The notes beneath the pieces were generated by a model, which saw only the letters and a program-made list of their open reading frames with translations, had not been told where the DNA came from and did no database searches. DNA of 64,000 nt from Sulfopaludibacter sp963835555 (lineage in GTDB: Bacteria > Acidobacteriota > Terriglobia > Bryobacterales > Bryobacteraceae): assembly GCA_963835555.1 (NCBI GenBank), contig CAWIGC010000036.1:133432-197431 (forward strand), read 5' to 3'. The stretch's first letter is position 1. The number at the start of each line of letters is the position of its first letter. Shown here in pieces: positions 8,660 to 16,754 of the stretch. The position numbers and the translations under genes are program-made.

Positions 8660-9568
8660 ATGTCGCTTCGCCCCGTAAAACGCGTGATCAAGTCCAAGCC
8701 CACGATCGAGGGCGCCGGTGTGCATTTGCGCCGCGCGTTCGGATTCGGCAATACCACCGACTTCGACCCCTTCCTGCTGCTGGACGATTTCCGCAATGAC
8801 GTTCCGGAGGATTACCTGGCGGGCTTTCCGTGGCACCCGCACCGCGGCATCGAAACCATTACGTACGTTCTGGCGGGAACCGTGGAGCATGGCGACAGCA
8901 TGGGCAACCACGGAGCCATCGGCGCCGGCGACATTCAATGGATGACCGCGGGCAGCGGCATCATTCACCAGGAGATGCCTAAAGGCGATGACGCCGGCCG
9001 GATGCACGGGTTCCAACTGTGGGCCAACCTCCCCGCGTCCCTGAAAATGACTGCGCCGCGATATCAGGAAGTGAAGGCCCGCGATATCCCGGAGATCACC
9101 GACGACGACGGCACACGCGTGCGCGTGGTGTGCGGCAGTTTCTGGAACGCCAAGGGTCCGGTGGATGGCATCGCGGCCGATCCGATTTACCTGGATGTCT
9201 CGGTGCCGCCGGGGCAGAAGCGGAGTCTGCCCGTAGAGACGACGCGCCACTCGTTCGCCTATGTATTTGCAGGGGGCGGAAAGTTCTGCAACGCCTCGGG
9301 CCCGCTGGAAGTGCCGACGGAATCGGTAGGCTGGGCGGACACCAAGCCGCCTTCGGAGGCCGGCGACCGTTCGCTGATTCTGTTCGACCGCGGCGATGAG
9401 GTGATGGTGCACGCCGGCGAGGACGGTATCCGCTTTCTTCTGGTATCGGGGCAGCCTTTGCAGGAGCCGGTGGCCTGGTACGGTCCCATCGTGATGAACA
9501 CGCAGGAAGAGCTACGCGAGGCGTTTTCGGAACTGGAGAAGGGAACGTTCCTGCAGGCCGGGAAGTAA
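8660..9568 (+). CDS. pirin family protein
   Basis: A 302-residue bicupin of the pirin family. The four metal ligands are present at the canonical spacing: His59 and His61 (WHPHRGIET), His103 and Glu105 (GIIHQEMP). Some bacterial pirins act as quercetinases or redox-linked regulators; the role here is not determined. The C-terminal cupin (SVPPGQKRSLPVETTRHSFAYVFAGG...) is complete. A strong GGAGACGAGGAG ribosome binding region precedes the ATG. It is followed after one base by a DJ-1/PfpI gene, a common stress-related pairing. Confidence 0.93.
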   Translation: MSLRPVKRVIKSKPTIEGAGVHLRRAFGFGNTTDFDPFLLLDDFRNDVPEDYLAGFPWHPHRGIETITYVLAGTVEHGDSMGNHGAIGAGDIQWMTAGSGIIHQEMPKGDDAGRMHGFQLWANLPASLKMTAPRYQEVKARDIPEITDDDGTRVRVVCGSFWNAKGPVDGIAADPIYLDVSVPPGQKRSLPVETTRHSFAYVFAGGGKFCNASGPLEVPTESVGWADTKPPSEAGDRSLILFDRGDEVMVHAGEDGIRFLLVSGQPLQEPVAWYGPIVMNTQEELREAFSELEKGTFLQAGK

Positions 9569-9569
9569 C

Positions 9570-10151
9570 ATGGAGTTTATGGCTTCGAAGAAACTGTTGA
9601 TGCTGGTTGGCGATTACGTGGAAGATTACGAAGTGATGGTTCCCTTCCAGGCGCTTCAGATGGTGGGACACACCGTGCATGCCGTGTGTCCCGGGAAGCG
9701 GTCCGGCGATTCGGTGCGCACCGCGATCCATGATTTCGAAGGGGACCAGACGTACAGCGAAAAGCGCGGCCACAATTTCGCATTGAACGCGACGTTCGAT
9801 GAGATCCGGCCGGAAGATTACGATGCGCTGGTGATTCCGGGTGGCCGCGCGCCGGAGTATTTGCGGCTGAATCCGCGCGTGCTGGACGTGGTCCGCCACT
9901 TTGCGAATGCCGATAAACCGATCGCTTCCATTTGTCACGGGGCGCAGATACTGGCCGCGGCGGGAGTGCTGCAGGGAAAGTCATGCAGTTGTTATCCGGC
10001 GGTATCTCCGGAAGTCACGGCCGCCGGTGGAACATACCGATCGCTGGCCATGGATCAGGCCCACACCTGCGGAAAGCTGGTCACCGCGCCGGCATGGCCT
10101 GCGCATCCCGCGTGGCTCGCCCAGTTTCTCCAGGTGCTGTCCGCGGAGTGA
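9570..10151 (+). CDS. DJ-1/PfpI family protein (protease I-like)
   Basis: A 193-residue class I glutamine-amidotransferase-like protein. The nucleophile elbow is ASICHGAQILAAAGVL with Cys122 followed by His123, and the acidic residue lies in VGDYVEDYEVMVPFQAL. Members act as deglycases, chaperones or proteases under stress. Two starts are possible, ATG 9570 and ATG 9582; the first is one base after the pirin stop. The length matches the family. Confidence 0.9.
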   Translation: MEFMASKKLLMLVGDYVEDYEVMVPFQALQMVGHTVHAVCPGKRSGDSVRTAIHDFEGDQTYSEKRGHNFALNATFDEIRPEDYDALVIPGGRAPEYLRLNPRVLDVVRHFANADKPIASICHGAQILAAAGVLQGKSCSCYPAVSPEVTAAGGTYRSLAMDQAHTCGKLVTAPAWPAHPAWLAQFLQVLSAE

Positions 10152-10184
10152 AACAGCGGGCAGTTTCCCTGCTTCGCTTCCAGT

Positions 10185-10190
10185 TATTGT
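10185..10190 (+). promoter_or_regulatory. -10-like box TATTGT, leaderless-type
   Basis: TATTGT ends 6 bases before the mbfA ATG with no ribosome binding site in between. It matches the TANNNT pattern found before several other starts here. Confidence 0.35.
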
Positions 10191-10196
10191 AGGTTT

Positions 10197-11153
10197 ATGC
10201 GCAGTTTTGAAAGCTTGACTGAGCGGGAACTGCTCGCCCTGGCCATTTCTCTGGAAGAAGAAGACGAGCGCGTTTACGCCGATTTTGCCGAGGGCTTGCG
10301 CCACGATTTTCCCGGTACGGCAGCCGTGTTCGACGGCATGCGTAAGGAGGAATCCGGCCATCGCCGCCGCCTGATCGCGCTGTTTCAGGAGCGATTCGGC
10401 AATCACATCCCGCTGATCCGCCGGCAGGACGTCAAGGGCTTCGTGCAGCGTCAGGCGTTGTGGCTCTCCCAGCCGCTGAACCTGGACCGCATTCGCAAGC
10501 AGGTCTCCACCATGGAGGTGGAAACGCGGCGCTTTTACGAGACCGTCGCGGCGCGCGCGCAGGATCCCAACATCCGCCAGTTGCTCGACGACCTGGCGCA
10601 GGAAGAGCGCTCCCACGAGCATCGCGCAGACGAACTGGAAAAAGATCAGCTCAGCCCCGACACGCGCGCCGAAGAGGAGAAGGCCAATCGCCGCCTGTTC
10701 GTGCTGCAAATCGTGCAGCCGGGCCTGGCCGGCCTGATGGATGGCTCGGTCTCGACCCTGGCCCCGGTCTTCGCCGCGGCCCTCGCCACCCATAAGCCAT
10801 GGGACGCCTTCCTGGTGGGACTGGCCGCCTCCGTGGGCGCGGGCATCAGCATGGGCTTCGCCGAGGCGCTATCCGACGATGGCAGCCTGACCGGCCGCGG
10901 CCACCCCTGGGTGCGCGGGGCCATTTGCGGCGCCATGACCGCGGTCGGCGGCATCGGCCACACTCTGCCGTTCCTTATTCCTGGATTCCAGGCTGCGATG
11001 ACCCTGGCCATGGTCGTGGTGGTGCTGGAACTGGCGGCCATATCCTGGATCCGCCATCGCTACATGGAATCCACGTTGTGGTCCGCGGCGGTGCAGGTTG
11101 GAATCGGCGGCATTCTGGTGTTCGCTACCGGCGTTCTGATCGGGAGTTCGTAG
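10197..11153 (+). CDS. mbfA: membrane-bound ferritin / VIT1 iron exporter
   Basis: A 318-residue fusion of an N-terminal ferritin-like (erythrin/rubrerythrin) domain, about residues 1-165, and a C-terminal VIT1-type membrane domain, about residues 170-318. Iron ligands are visible as repeated Glu/ExxH patterns: LEEEDERVYADF, KEESGHRRRL, EVETRRFYE and QEERSHEH. The membrane part (VQPGLAGLMDGSVSTLAPVFAAAL, then GISMGFAEALSDDG) has about five hydrophobic segments. MbfA proteins export iron and protect against iron and peroxide stress. Its position after pirin and PfpI genes fits a stress role. Confidence 0.9.
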   Translation: MRSFESLTERELLALAISLEEEDERVYADFAEGLRHDFPGTAAVFDGMRKEESGHRRRLIALFQERFGNHIPLIRRQDVKGFVQRQALWLSQPLNLDRIRKQVSTMEVETRRFYETVAARAQDPNIRQLLDDLAQEERSHEHRADELEKDQLSPDTRAEEEKANRRLFVLQIVQPGLAGLMDGSVSTLAPVFAAALATHKPWDAFLVGLAASVGAGISMGFAEALSDDGSLTGRGHPWVRGAICGAMTAVGGIGHTLPFLIPGFQAAMTLAMVVVVLELAAISWIRHRYMESTLWSAAVQVGIGGILVFATGVLIGSS

Positions 11154-11154
11154 A

Positions 11155-12078
11155 ATGGGAAGGAAGCTGCTGCCAATCTTAGTCCTTGGCACCGGCCTGG
11201 CGGGCGCTCAGACCGGCAGCCAACCCCTTACCTTCGAGGCGGCATCGCTGAAAGTCGCCGGCAAGAGGTTCATCCCCGGCGTTACGTTTAAGATGAGCGG
11301 CGGTCCCGGGACCGGCGATCCCGGGCGCATCACTTACACGCAAATCCCGCTGATGCAACTTCTGATGAAAGCCTGGGACATGGAGTATTACCGGATCGAC
11401 GGTCCCGCCTGGCTCAAGGCCCCGGCCCAGGACGCAGACCTCTACGACATCACCGCAACCATGCCGCCGGGAACGACCAGGCAGCAGTTCCACGAGATGC
11501 TTCAGAATCTGCTGGTGGAGCGATTCCGGATTCGCCTTCACCACGAAACTCGAACCTATCCCGGCTATGAGCTGGTGGTAGCGCCGGGCGGGCCAAAGCT
11601 CAAGGAACCGGCGAACCCGGACGCCCCGGACCCCGATTCCGGAGCCACCGGCAAATCCGGCGACGATGGCTTCCTCCTCTTGCCGCCCGGTCACGGTAAG
11701 GGTGTCCGCATGTCGGCGAACGGCATCTATGCGAAGTATCAGAACTGCACCATCGCGGAGCTGATTGAGCCCTACCTTCGATCCTTCCTCCAGCAATCCA
11801 CCGGTGCGCAGACCAATCACATCGCGGACAAGACCGGGCTCACGGGAAAATATGACTATGCTCTGAAATTCGATGCGCGTGGCGCGGATAGCGCGGTTGT
11901 GGTCGCACCTGGAATGCAGGCCCCTTCGCCTTCGGGTTCCCCCAGCGATCCCAGCGGCCTGCCGAATCTCTTCACCGCCTTGCAAAAGCAAGTCGGGCTG
12001 AAACTCGTAAAATCGAAGGGGTTTCCGTTGGATACCATAGTCATCGACCACATAGAGAAGGCGCCGGCCGCAAACTAG
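11155..12078 (+). CDS. TIGR03435 family secreted protein
   Basis: A 307-residue protein with a signal peptide (MGRKLLPILVLGTGLAGAQ) and the architecture of the TIGR03435 family, which is strongly expanded in Solibacter-type Acidobacteria: FEAASLK near the start, a QIPLMQLLMKAWDM segment, QQFHEMLQNLLVERFRIRLH, PGYELVVAPGGPKLKE, the LTGKYDYALKF strand and a final LDTIVIDHIEKAPAAN. Function is unknown. It starts one base after mbfA ends, so it is likely read through from that gene. It is a good taxonomic marker for this window. Confidence 0.88.
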   Translation: MGRKLLPILVLGTGLAGAQTGSQPLTFEAASLKVAGKRFIPGVTFKMSGGPGTGDPGRITYTQIPLMQLLMKAWDMEYYRIDGPAWLKAPAQDADLYDITATMPPGTTRQQFHEMLQNLLVERFRIRLHHETRTYPGYELVVAPGGPKLKEPANPDAPDPDSGATGKSGDDGFLLLPPGHGKGVRMSANGIYAKYQNCTIAELIEPYLRSFLQQSTGAQTNHIADKTGLTGKYDYALKFDARGADSAVVVAPGMQAPSPSGSPSDPSGLPNLFTALQKQVGLKLVKSKGFPLDTIVIDHIEKAPAAN

Positions 12079-12086
12079 GCGCAACC

Positions 12087-12686
12087 ATGACAGACCTCCG
12101 CGAACAATTCGGCCAGATCGATATCTACCTGTTCGATCAATTATTGCGCGGCCGCATTCTGCCGGGCATGCGAATCCTGGATGCCGGGTGCGGCTACGGC
12201 CGCAACCTGATCTATTTTTTCCGGGAAGGCTACGAACTGTTTGGCGTGGACGCAGACGCGCGGGCCATCGACTCGGTTCACCGCCTGGCGCCGTCCCTTC
12301 CCGCTGCCAACTTTCGCGTGGAACCGGTGGAACAGATGTCGTTTCCGGATGCCTTGGCGGATGTCGTGTTGAGCAGCGCCGTGCTGCACTTTGCGCGCGA
12401 CGACAGCCACTTCCTGGCCATGCTGCGCGGCACCTGGCGCGTGCTGAAACCGGGCGGTCTGCTCTTCTGCCGCCTGGCATCCACCATCGGGATGGAGGAC
12501 CGGATGCATCGCATTGCCGGGCGCCGCTTTCTTCTGCCCGATGGATCGGAGCGCTACCTGGTGGACGAGGCACTCCTGCTCCAACTGACGGGCGAATTCG
12601 GCGGCGTCCTGGCCGACCCTTTGAAAACCACCGTCGTTCAGAATCAACGCTGCATGACTACGTGGGTGGTCCGAAAAAACGACTGA
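12087..12686 (+). CDS. class I SAM-dependent methyltransferase
   Basis: A 199-residue Rossmann-fold methyltransferase. Motif I is ILDAGCGYGRNLIYF near residues 30-45, the acidic end of strand 2 is FGVDADARAI, and motif IV/V is LADVVLSSAVLHFARDD followed by WRVLKPGGLLFCRLAS. The acceptor substrate is not apparent. It follows the TIGR03435 gene by 8 bases on the same strand and converges on a small secreted protein gene with no gap. Confidence 0.88.
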   Translation: MTDLREQFGQIDIYLFDQLLRGRILPGMRILDAGCGYGRNLIYFFREGYELFGVDADARAIDSVHRLAPSLPAANFRVEPVEQMSFPDALADVVLSSAVLHFARDDSHFLAMLRGTWRVLKPGGLLFCRLASTIGMEDRMHRIAGRRFLLPDGSERYLVDEALLLQLTGEFGGVLADPLKTTVVQNQRCMTTWVVRKND

Positions 12687-12962
12687 CTATCTGGCGCGAT
12701 TGGCGGCCGTGGCCGCTTCCCTCAACTCCTTGTTGGCTTGGTCCAGCAGTTCTTTCGCCTTTTGAGCGTGCCCCTGCATATCCCATTCGTTGGCCTGTTG
12801 CGCGGCCACGATCTTCTCAAATGCCTGCTGGCTCAGACGCTGCGCGGCGGCGATGTTCGGATGGCGGGCCGCATTCACGTTTCTCTTGGGCTGCGCGAAT
12901 GCCAGGCCTCCGATCAGCACGGCGGAACCGAGGACAGCGGCGGTAAGTCTGGTTTTAATCAT
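12687..12962 (-). CDS. small secreted helical protein of unknown function
   Basis: A 91-residue protein with a signal peptide (MIKTRLTAAVLGSAVLIGGL, cleavage near AFA-QP) and an Ala/Gln/Lys-rich helical remainder (IAAAQRLSQQAFEKIVAAQQ, then a segment ending AKELLDQANKELREAA). I do not recognise a named family; it resembles small periplasmic helical proteins. The start at 12962 is chosen because the signal peptide begins there and a TAGAAT box lies 7 bases upstream. Confidence 0.65.
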   Translation of the reverse strand: MIKTRLTAAVLGSAVLIGGLAFAQPKRNVNAARHPNIAAAQRLSQQAFEKIVAAQQANEWDMQGHAQKAKELLDQANKELREAATAANRAR

Positions 12963-12969
12963 GGGGGTA

Positions 12970-12975
12970 ATTCTA
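12970..12975 (-). promoter_or_regulatory. -10 box TAGAAT, leaderless-type
   Basis: On the minus strand TAGAAT ends 7 bases before ATG 12962, and the intervening bases (TACCCCC) contain no Shine-Dalgarno. Confidence 0.45.
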
Positions 12976-13041
12976 AGGCGGATCGCGCGGCCCACGCAAG
13001 GAAAAAGTATCTTGCCTGCCCGCCTCGTGGCGAGCCCCTGC

Positions 13042-13047
13042 TACCCT
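13042..13047 (+). promoter_or_regulatory. -10-like box TACCCT, leaderless-type
   Basis: TACCCT ends 7 bases before the GTG start at 13055. It is the weakest member of the TANNNT series here. Confidence 0.25.
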
Positions 13048-13054
13048 GATTACT

Positions 13055-13831
13055 GTGAACTTCGAGAACGTCGCCGACAACCTCCGCGAATCGTTCCGCG
13101 TCATCGCCGCCAGCCGCGCCTCCGGAGAAGTACGCGAACTGCATGGCGTCAGTATCGCCTCCGCCGGCGTCACGTTTCAGATGTTCAACGCCGCCTTCCT
13201 GGCCGGCCCGGTGCTGACCGAAGCCGAGCTTGGCCAGCGCGTGCTCCTACCCGGCATGCATTTCAATGCGCGCGGCCTGGAATGGGCCTACTGGGTCTGT
13301 GAAGACTGGCTCGCCCCGCGCGCCCGCCGCCGCCTGCGCAGCGTCATGGACCGGATGGGCCTGCGCCATTCGGTTGACCTTCCGGGTATGGTTGCCGAGC
13401 GCATCGCGCCGCCCCTGCACAAACTCCCTTACCTCGAAGTCCGGCGCGTGACCGACCCGATTACCCGCGATGCCTTCTGCGCCATCGGATCCCTCTGCTT
13501 CCACGTCCCGCTCGCCTGGTTCCACGAGGTATTCGACAATCTGACGGTGTTCCGCCAATTCGCCTCGTACGTGGGCTATGTGGATTCCGAACCGGTCTCC
13601 ACCACGGCGCTGGTCCTGGGCGGCGGCGCCGTGGGCGTTTATAACGTGGCCACCGTGCCGCAGTATCAGCGCAGGGGCTTCGGCGAAGCCCTCATGCGGT
13701 GCGCCCTCGAGGATTTTCGCCGCCATCACGGCATCGAATCCACCATCCTGCAGTCCACACCCGCCGGCTACAGCCTCTATCAGCGCATGGGCTTCCGTAC
13801 CGTCACCAGGGTCGGGGTCTACTCCACCTGA
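13055..13831 (+). CDS. GNAT family N-acetyltransferase
   Basis: A 258-residue protein with a GTG start. The C-terminal half carries the GNAT acetyl-CoA signature: VGVYNVATVPQYQRRGFGEA (motif A with Q/RxxGxG/A) followed by the IESTILQSTPAGYSLYQRMG motif B helix and a final FRTVTRVGVYST. The N-terminal half (about 130 residues) is less conserved and may form a second degenerate GNAT lobe. The acceptor is unknown. It converges on hutH with 5 bases between stops. Confidence 0.85.
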   Translation: MNFENVADNLRESFRVIAASRASGEVRELHGVSIASAGVTFQMFNAAFLAGPVLTEAELGQRVLLPGMHFNARGLEWAYWVCEDWLAPRARRRLRSVMDRMGLRHSVDLPGMVAERIAPPLHKLPYLEVRRVTDPITRDAFCAIGSLCFHVPLAWFHEVFDNLTVFRQFASYVGYVDSEPVSTTALVLGGGAVGVYNVATVPQYQRRGFGEALMRCALEDFRRHHGIESTILQSTPAGYSLYQRMGFRTVTRVGVYST

Positions 13832-13836
13832 TGCCG

Positions 13837-15330
13837 TCAAATTTGCTTTAATTCGCCCGCGGCAATCAGCGTTTCCAAGGCGGCGATGTCCTTATAAAAA
13901 GGCCGGTCGCCCTCGATCCGCGGACTCACACGCCGGATCCTGGCGCGCGCTTCCTCCAGCGCCGGGCTTGTTTTGAGCGGCGCCAGCAAATCCAGCGCCC
14001 GCGCGGCCGTGAGAGCCTCGATGGCCAGCACCAGGCGGGTATTGCGCACGATGCGCTGCAACTTCACGGCGGAGGTCATCCCCATGCTCACGAAATCCTC
14101 TTTGTTTCCGCTGGTGGTGATGGATCCCGTGGATGCCGGATGCGCCAGCACCCGGTTCTCCGCCACCAGGCTCGCCGCCGTGACCTGCACCATCATCAGG
14201 CCCGACTCCAACCCTGCGTGGCCAGCCAGAAATGGCGGCAACTGTTCGTTGAGCGCGGGATTCACCAGCCGGTCGATCCGCCGCTCCGAAATGCCCGCCA
14301 GCGCCGACAGCGCGATGGCCAGAAAATCGAGTTGAAACGCCAGCGATTCTCCGTGAAAATTCCCACCCGAGAGGATCTCTTCGCCGAACACCAGGGGATT
14401 GTCGGTGGCCGAATTCAACTCGATCGCGAACACGCGCCGCGCCTCCGCCAGGGCCTCGCGCACCGGACCGTGTACCTGCGGAATGCAGCGCAGCGAGTAC
14501 GCGTCCTGCACGCGGCCGCACCCCCTGTGCGATTCGCGAATCTGGCTGCCCTCCAGCAGGCCGCGCAGACGCGCCGCGCTCTCGGATTGGCCCGGATGCG
14601 GGCGCGCCGCCTGAATGCGCTCGTCGAAGGCGCGCGGCGTGCCGCGCTGCGCGTCCAGGGTCATGGCCGCCACTACCTCCGCCGTTGCCGCCAGCACCTC
14701 CGCCGCCTCGAGTTCCAGGCAGCCGATCGCCAGCATCGCCTGCGTGCCGTTGATCAGGCTGATGCCTTCCTTGGGATGCAGTTCGATGGCCTCGATGCCG
14801 GCGCGCGCCAGGGCGTCCGCGCCAGGGATCACCGCGCCCTCGCATTCGGCCTCGCCTTCGCCGATCAGCACCAGCGCCATGTGCGCCAGCGGAGCCAGAT
14901 CGCCGGAAGCACCCACGCTGCCCTGCGACGGAACCACCGGAGTCACGCCGCGATTCAACAGGTCGCACAACCGCTGCGCCACCAGCGGACGAATGCCGGA
15001 GAAGCCCTTGGCCACCACGTTGGCCCGGATCAGCATCATGGCGCGCACCGTTTCCCGCGCCATCGGGTCGCCCACACCCACCGAGTGGGAACGGATTACG
15101 TTGCGCTGCAACTGGTCCAGGTCTTCGCGCGGAATGCGCACATTGGCCAACAGCCCCACCCCGGTGTTGACCGCATAAATAGGCTCGTCGCCCGCGGCCA
15201 GCCGGTCGATCAGGGCGCGCGAAGCGCTCATCCGCTCCACCGCCGCTTCGGTCAGGGAAACATCTGCAGTCCGCGCGCGAGCGATCACTCCAACAGCCTC
15301 AACGGTAAGGCTGTTTCCGTCCAGGTGCAT
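13837..15330 (-). CDS. hutH: histidine ammonia-lyase
   Basis: A 497-residue MIO-dependent lyase that converts histidine to urocanate and ammonia. The self-processing triad Ala141-Ser142-Gly143 lies in GSVGASGDLAPLAHM. Tyr53-region YAVNTGVG and the selectivity pair Ser81-His82 (IRSHSVGVG) fit histidine rather than tyrosine or phenylalanine lyases, and GNKEDFVSMG supplies the late Glu. The start at ATG 15330 gives the family start (MHLDGNSLTVEAVG) and lies 2 bases after the purF stop. No other hut genes are in the window. Physical coupling to purine genes is unusual. Confidence 0.92.
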   Translation of the reverse strand: MHLDGNSLTVEAVGVIARARTADVSLTEAAVERMSASRALIDRLAAGDEPIYAVNTGVGLLANVRIPREDLDQLQRNVIRSHSVGVGDPMARETVRAMMLIRANVVAKGFSGIRPLVAQRLCDLLNRGVTPVVPSQGSVGASGDLAPLAHMALVLIGEGEAECEGAVIPGADALARAGIEAIELHPKEGISLINGTQAMLAIGCLELEAAEVLAATAEVVAAMTLDAQRGTPRAFDERIQAARPHPGQSESAARLRGLLEGSQIRESHRGCGRVQDAYSLRCIPQVHGPVREALAEARRVFAIELNSATDNPLVFGEEILSGGNFHGESLAFQLDFLAIALSALAGISERRIDRLVNPALNEQLPPFLAGHAGLESGLMMVQVTAASLVAENRVLAHPASTGSITTSGNKEDFVSMGMTSAVKLQRIVRNTRLVLAIEALTAARALDLLAPLKTSPALEEARARIRRVSPRIEGDRPFYKDIAALETLIAAGELKQI

Positions 15331-15332
15331 GA

Positions 15333-16754
15333 CTAAGCTTGCCGCTTCTGCCGCGCCGAAATCAACTCTTCGATGTTCACCAGTTCGGTAGGATAGTCGC
15401 CTGTGTAGCAGGCGTAGCAATACTCATGGCGCTGATCGTCATCCACCGCTTTACGCAAAGAGCCCAGGGAAAGGTACCCCACGCTGTCGGCTTCCACAAA
15501 CCGGCGAATCTCTTCCACGCTGTGGTTGGAGGCAATCAGCTCGCTCTTGGTGGGCGTGTCCACGCCGTAAAAGCAGGGCGAGATGGTGGGTGGGCACGAA
15601 ATGCGCAGGTGCACTTCCCGCGCCCCCGCCTGACGCACCATGCGCACAATCTTGCGGCTGGTGGTGCCGCGCACGATGGAATCGTCCACCAGCACCACGC
15701 GCTGCCCCTGCAGCAGATGGCGCACCGGATTCAGCTTGAGCTTCACTCCGAAATCGCGAATGGCCTGATTCGGTTCGATGAAGGTGCGGCCCACATAGTG
15801 GTTGCGGATCAGCGCCTGCCGGTACGGCAGCCCCGATTCCGACGCGTAGCCAATGGCCGGAGCGACGCCCGAATCGGGCACCGGCACTACCAGGTCGGCA
15901 TCGGCGGGACACTCGCGCGCCAAAAGCCGCCCCAGCTTTTCCCGCGACTCCGCCACCGGACGCCCGAATACGATGGAATCCGGCCGCGCGAAATAGACGT
16001 GCTCGAAGACGCACTGCGAGCGCGGCTGTTCGGTGGTCCAGCGTTCCCGCGTCATGCCTTCGGGGCCTACAATCACCATCTCGCCGGGCTCCACTTCGTG
16101 CAGGTAAGCCGCGCCGATCAGGTCGAATGCACAGCTCTCCGAGGCGAACACGTAGCATTTCCGGCCGCCGGAGACTTCCATTTCGCCCACCGCCAGCGGG
16201 CGGAACCCGTGCGGGTCGCGCGCCACGATGATGCGGTCCTGCGCCAGAAACACCAGCGAAAACGCGCCTTCCAGTTGCAAGAGCGCATCGCGCAGCGCCC
16301 CCGCCAGCGTTCGCTCCGAAGAGTGCGCCACCAGGTGCAGGATCACTTCGGTATCGCTGGACGCCTGGAAAATGGCGCCGCGTTTTCCCAGCAGTGCGCG
16401 CAGTTCGCCGGCGTTGGTGATGTTACCGTTGTGGGCTACCGCCACTTTGCCCTTGTTGCAGGCCACCGAAAACGGCTGGGCGTTCAACAGCACCGTATCG
16501 CCCGTGGTGGAATAGCGCGTGTGCCCGATCGCCAGTTCACCGGGCAGCGTGGCCAGCACGGGCTTGGTGAAGATGTCCGCCACGTGCCCCATGGACTTGT
16601 GGGTGTAAATCTCCTTGCCGTCGCTGGTGCAGATACCCGCGCTCTCCTGCCCGCGGTGCTGCAGCGAATACAAGCCCAGGTAGGTCAGCTTGGCCGCTTC
16701 CGGATGGCCATAGATAGCCATCACGCCGCACTCTTCGTGGAATTTATCGAGCAT
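15333..16754 (-). CDS. purF: amidophosphoribosyltransferase
   Basis: First committed enzyme of de novo purine synthesis; it transfers the glutamine amide to PRPP. The 473-residue product starts MLDKFHEE followed by Cys9, the Ntn nucleophile exposed after removal of a short propeptide. The glutaminase domain has LYSLQHRGQESAGI and IGHTRYSTTG; the phosphoribosyltransferase domain has the PRPP loop RVVLVDDSIVRGTTSRK. The C-terminal CYACYTGDYPT matches family members that carry cysteines. Its ATG lies inside the last 11 bases of purL, so translation is probably coupled. Confidence 0.96.
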   Translation of the reverse strand: MLDKFHEECGVMAIYGHPEAAKLTYLGLYSLQHRGQESAGICTSDGKEIYTHKSMGHVADIFTKPVLATLPGELAIGHTRYSTTGDTVLLNAQPFSVACNKGKVAVAHNGNITNAGELRALLGKRGAIFQASSDTEVILHLVAHSSERTLAGALRDALLQLEGAFSLVFLAQDRIIVARDPHGFRPLAVGEMEVSGGRKCYVFASESCAFDLIGAAYLHEVEPGEMVIVGPEGMTRERWTTEQPRSQCVFEHVYFARPDSIVFGRPVAESREKLGRLLARECPADADLVVPVPDSGVAPAIGYASESGLPYRQALIRNHYVGRTFIEPNQAIRDFGVKLKLNPVRHLLQGQRVVLVDDSIVRGTTSRKIVRMVRQAGAREVHLRISCPPTISPCFYGVDTPTKSELIASNHSVEEIRRFVEADSVGYLSLGSLRKAVDDDQRHEYCYACYTGDYPTELVNIEELISARQKRQA

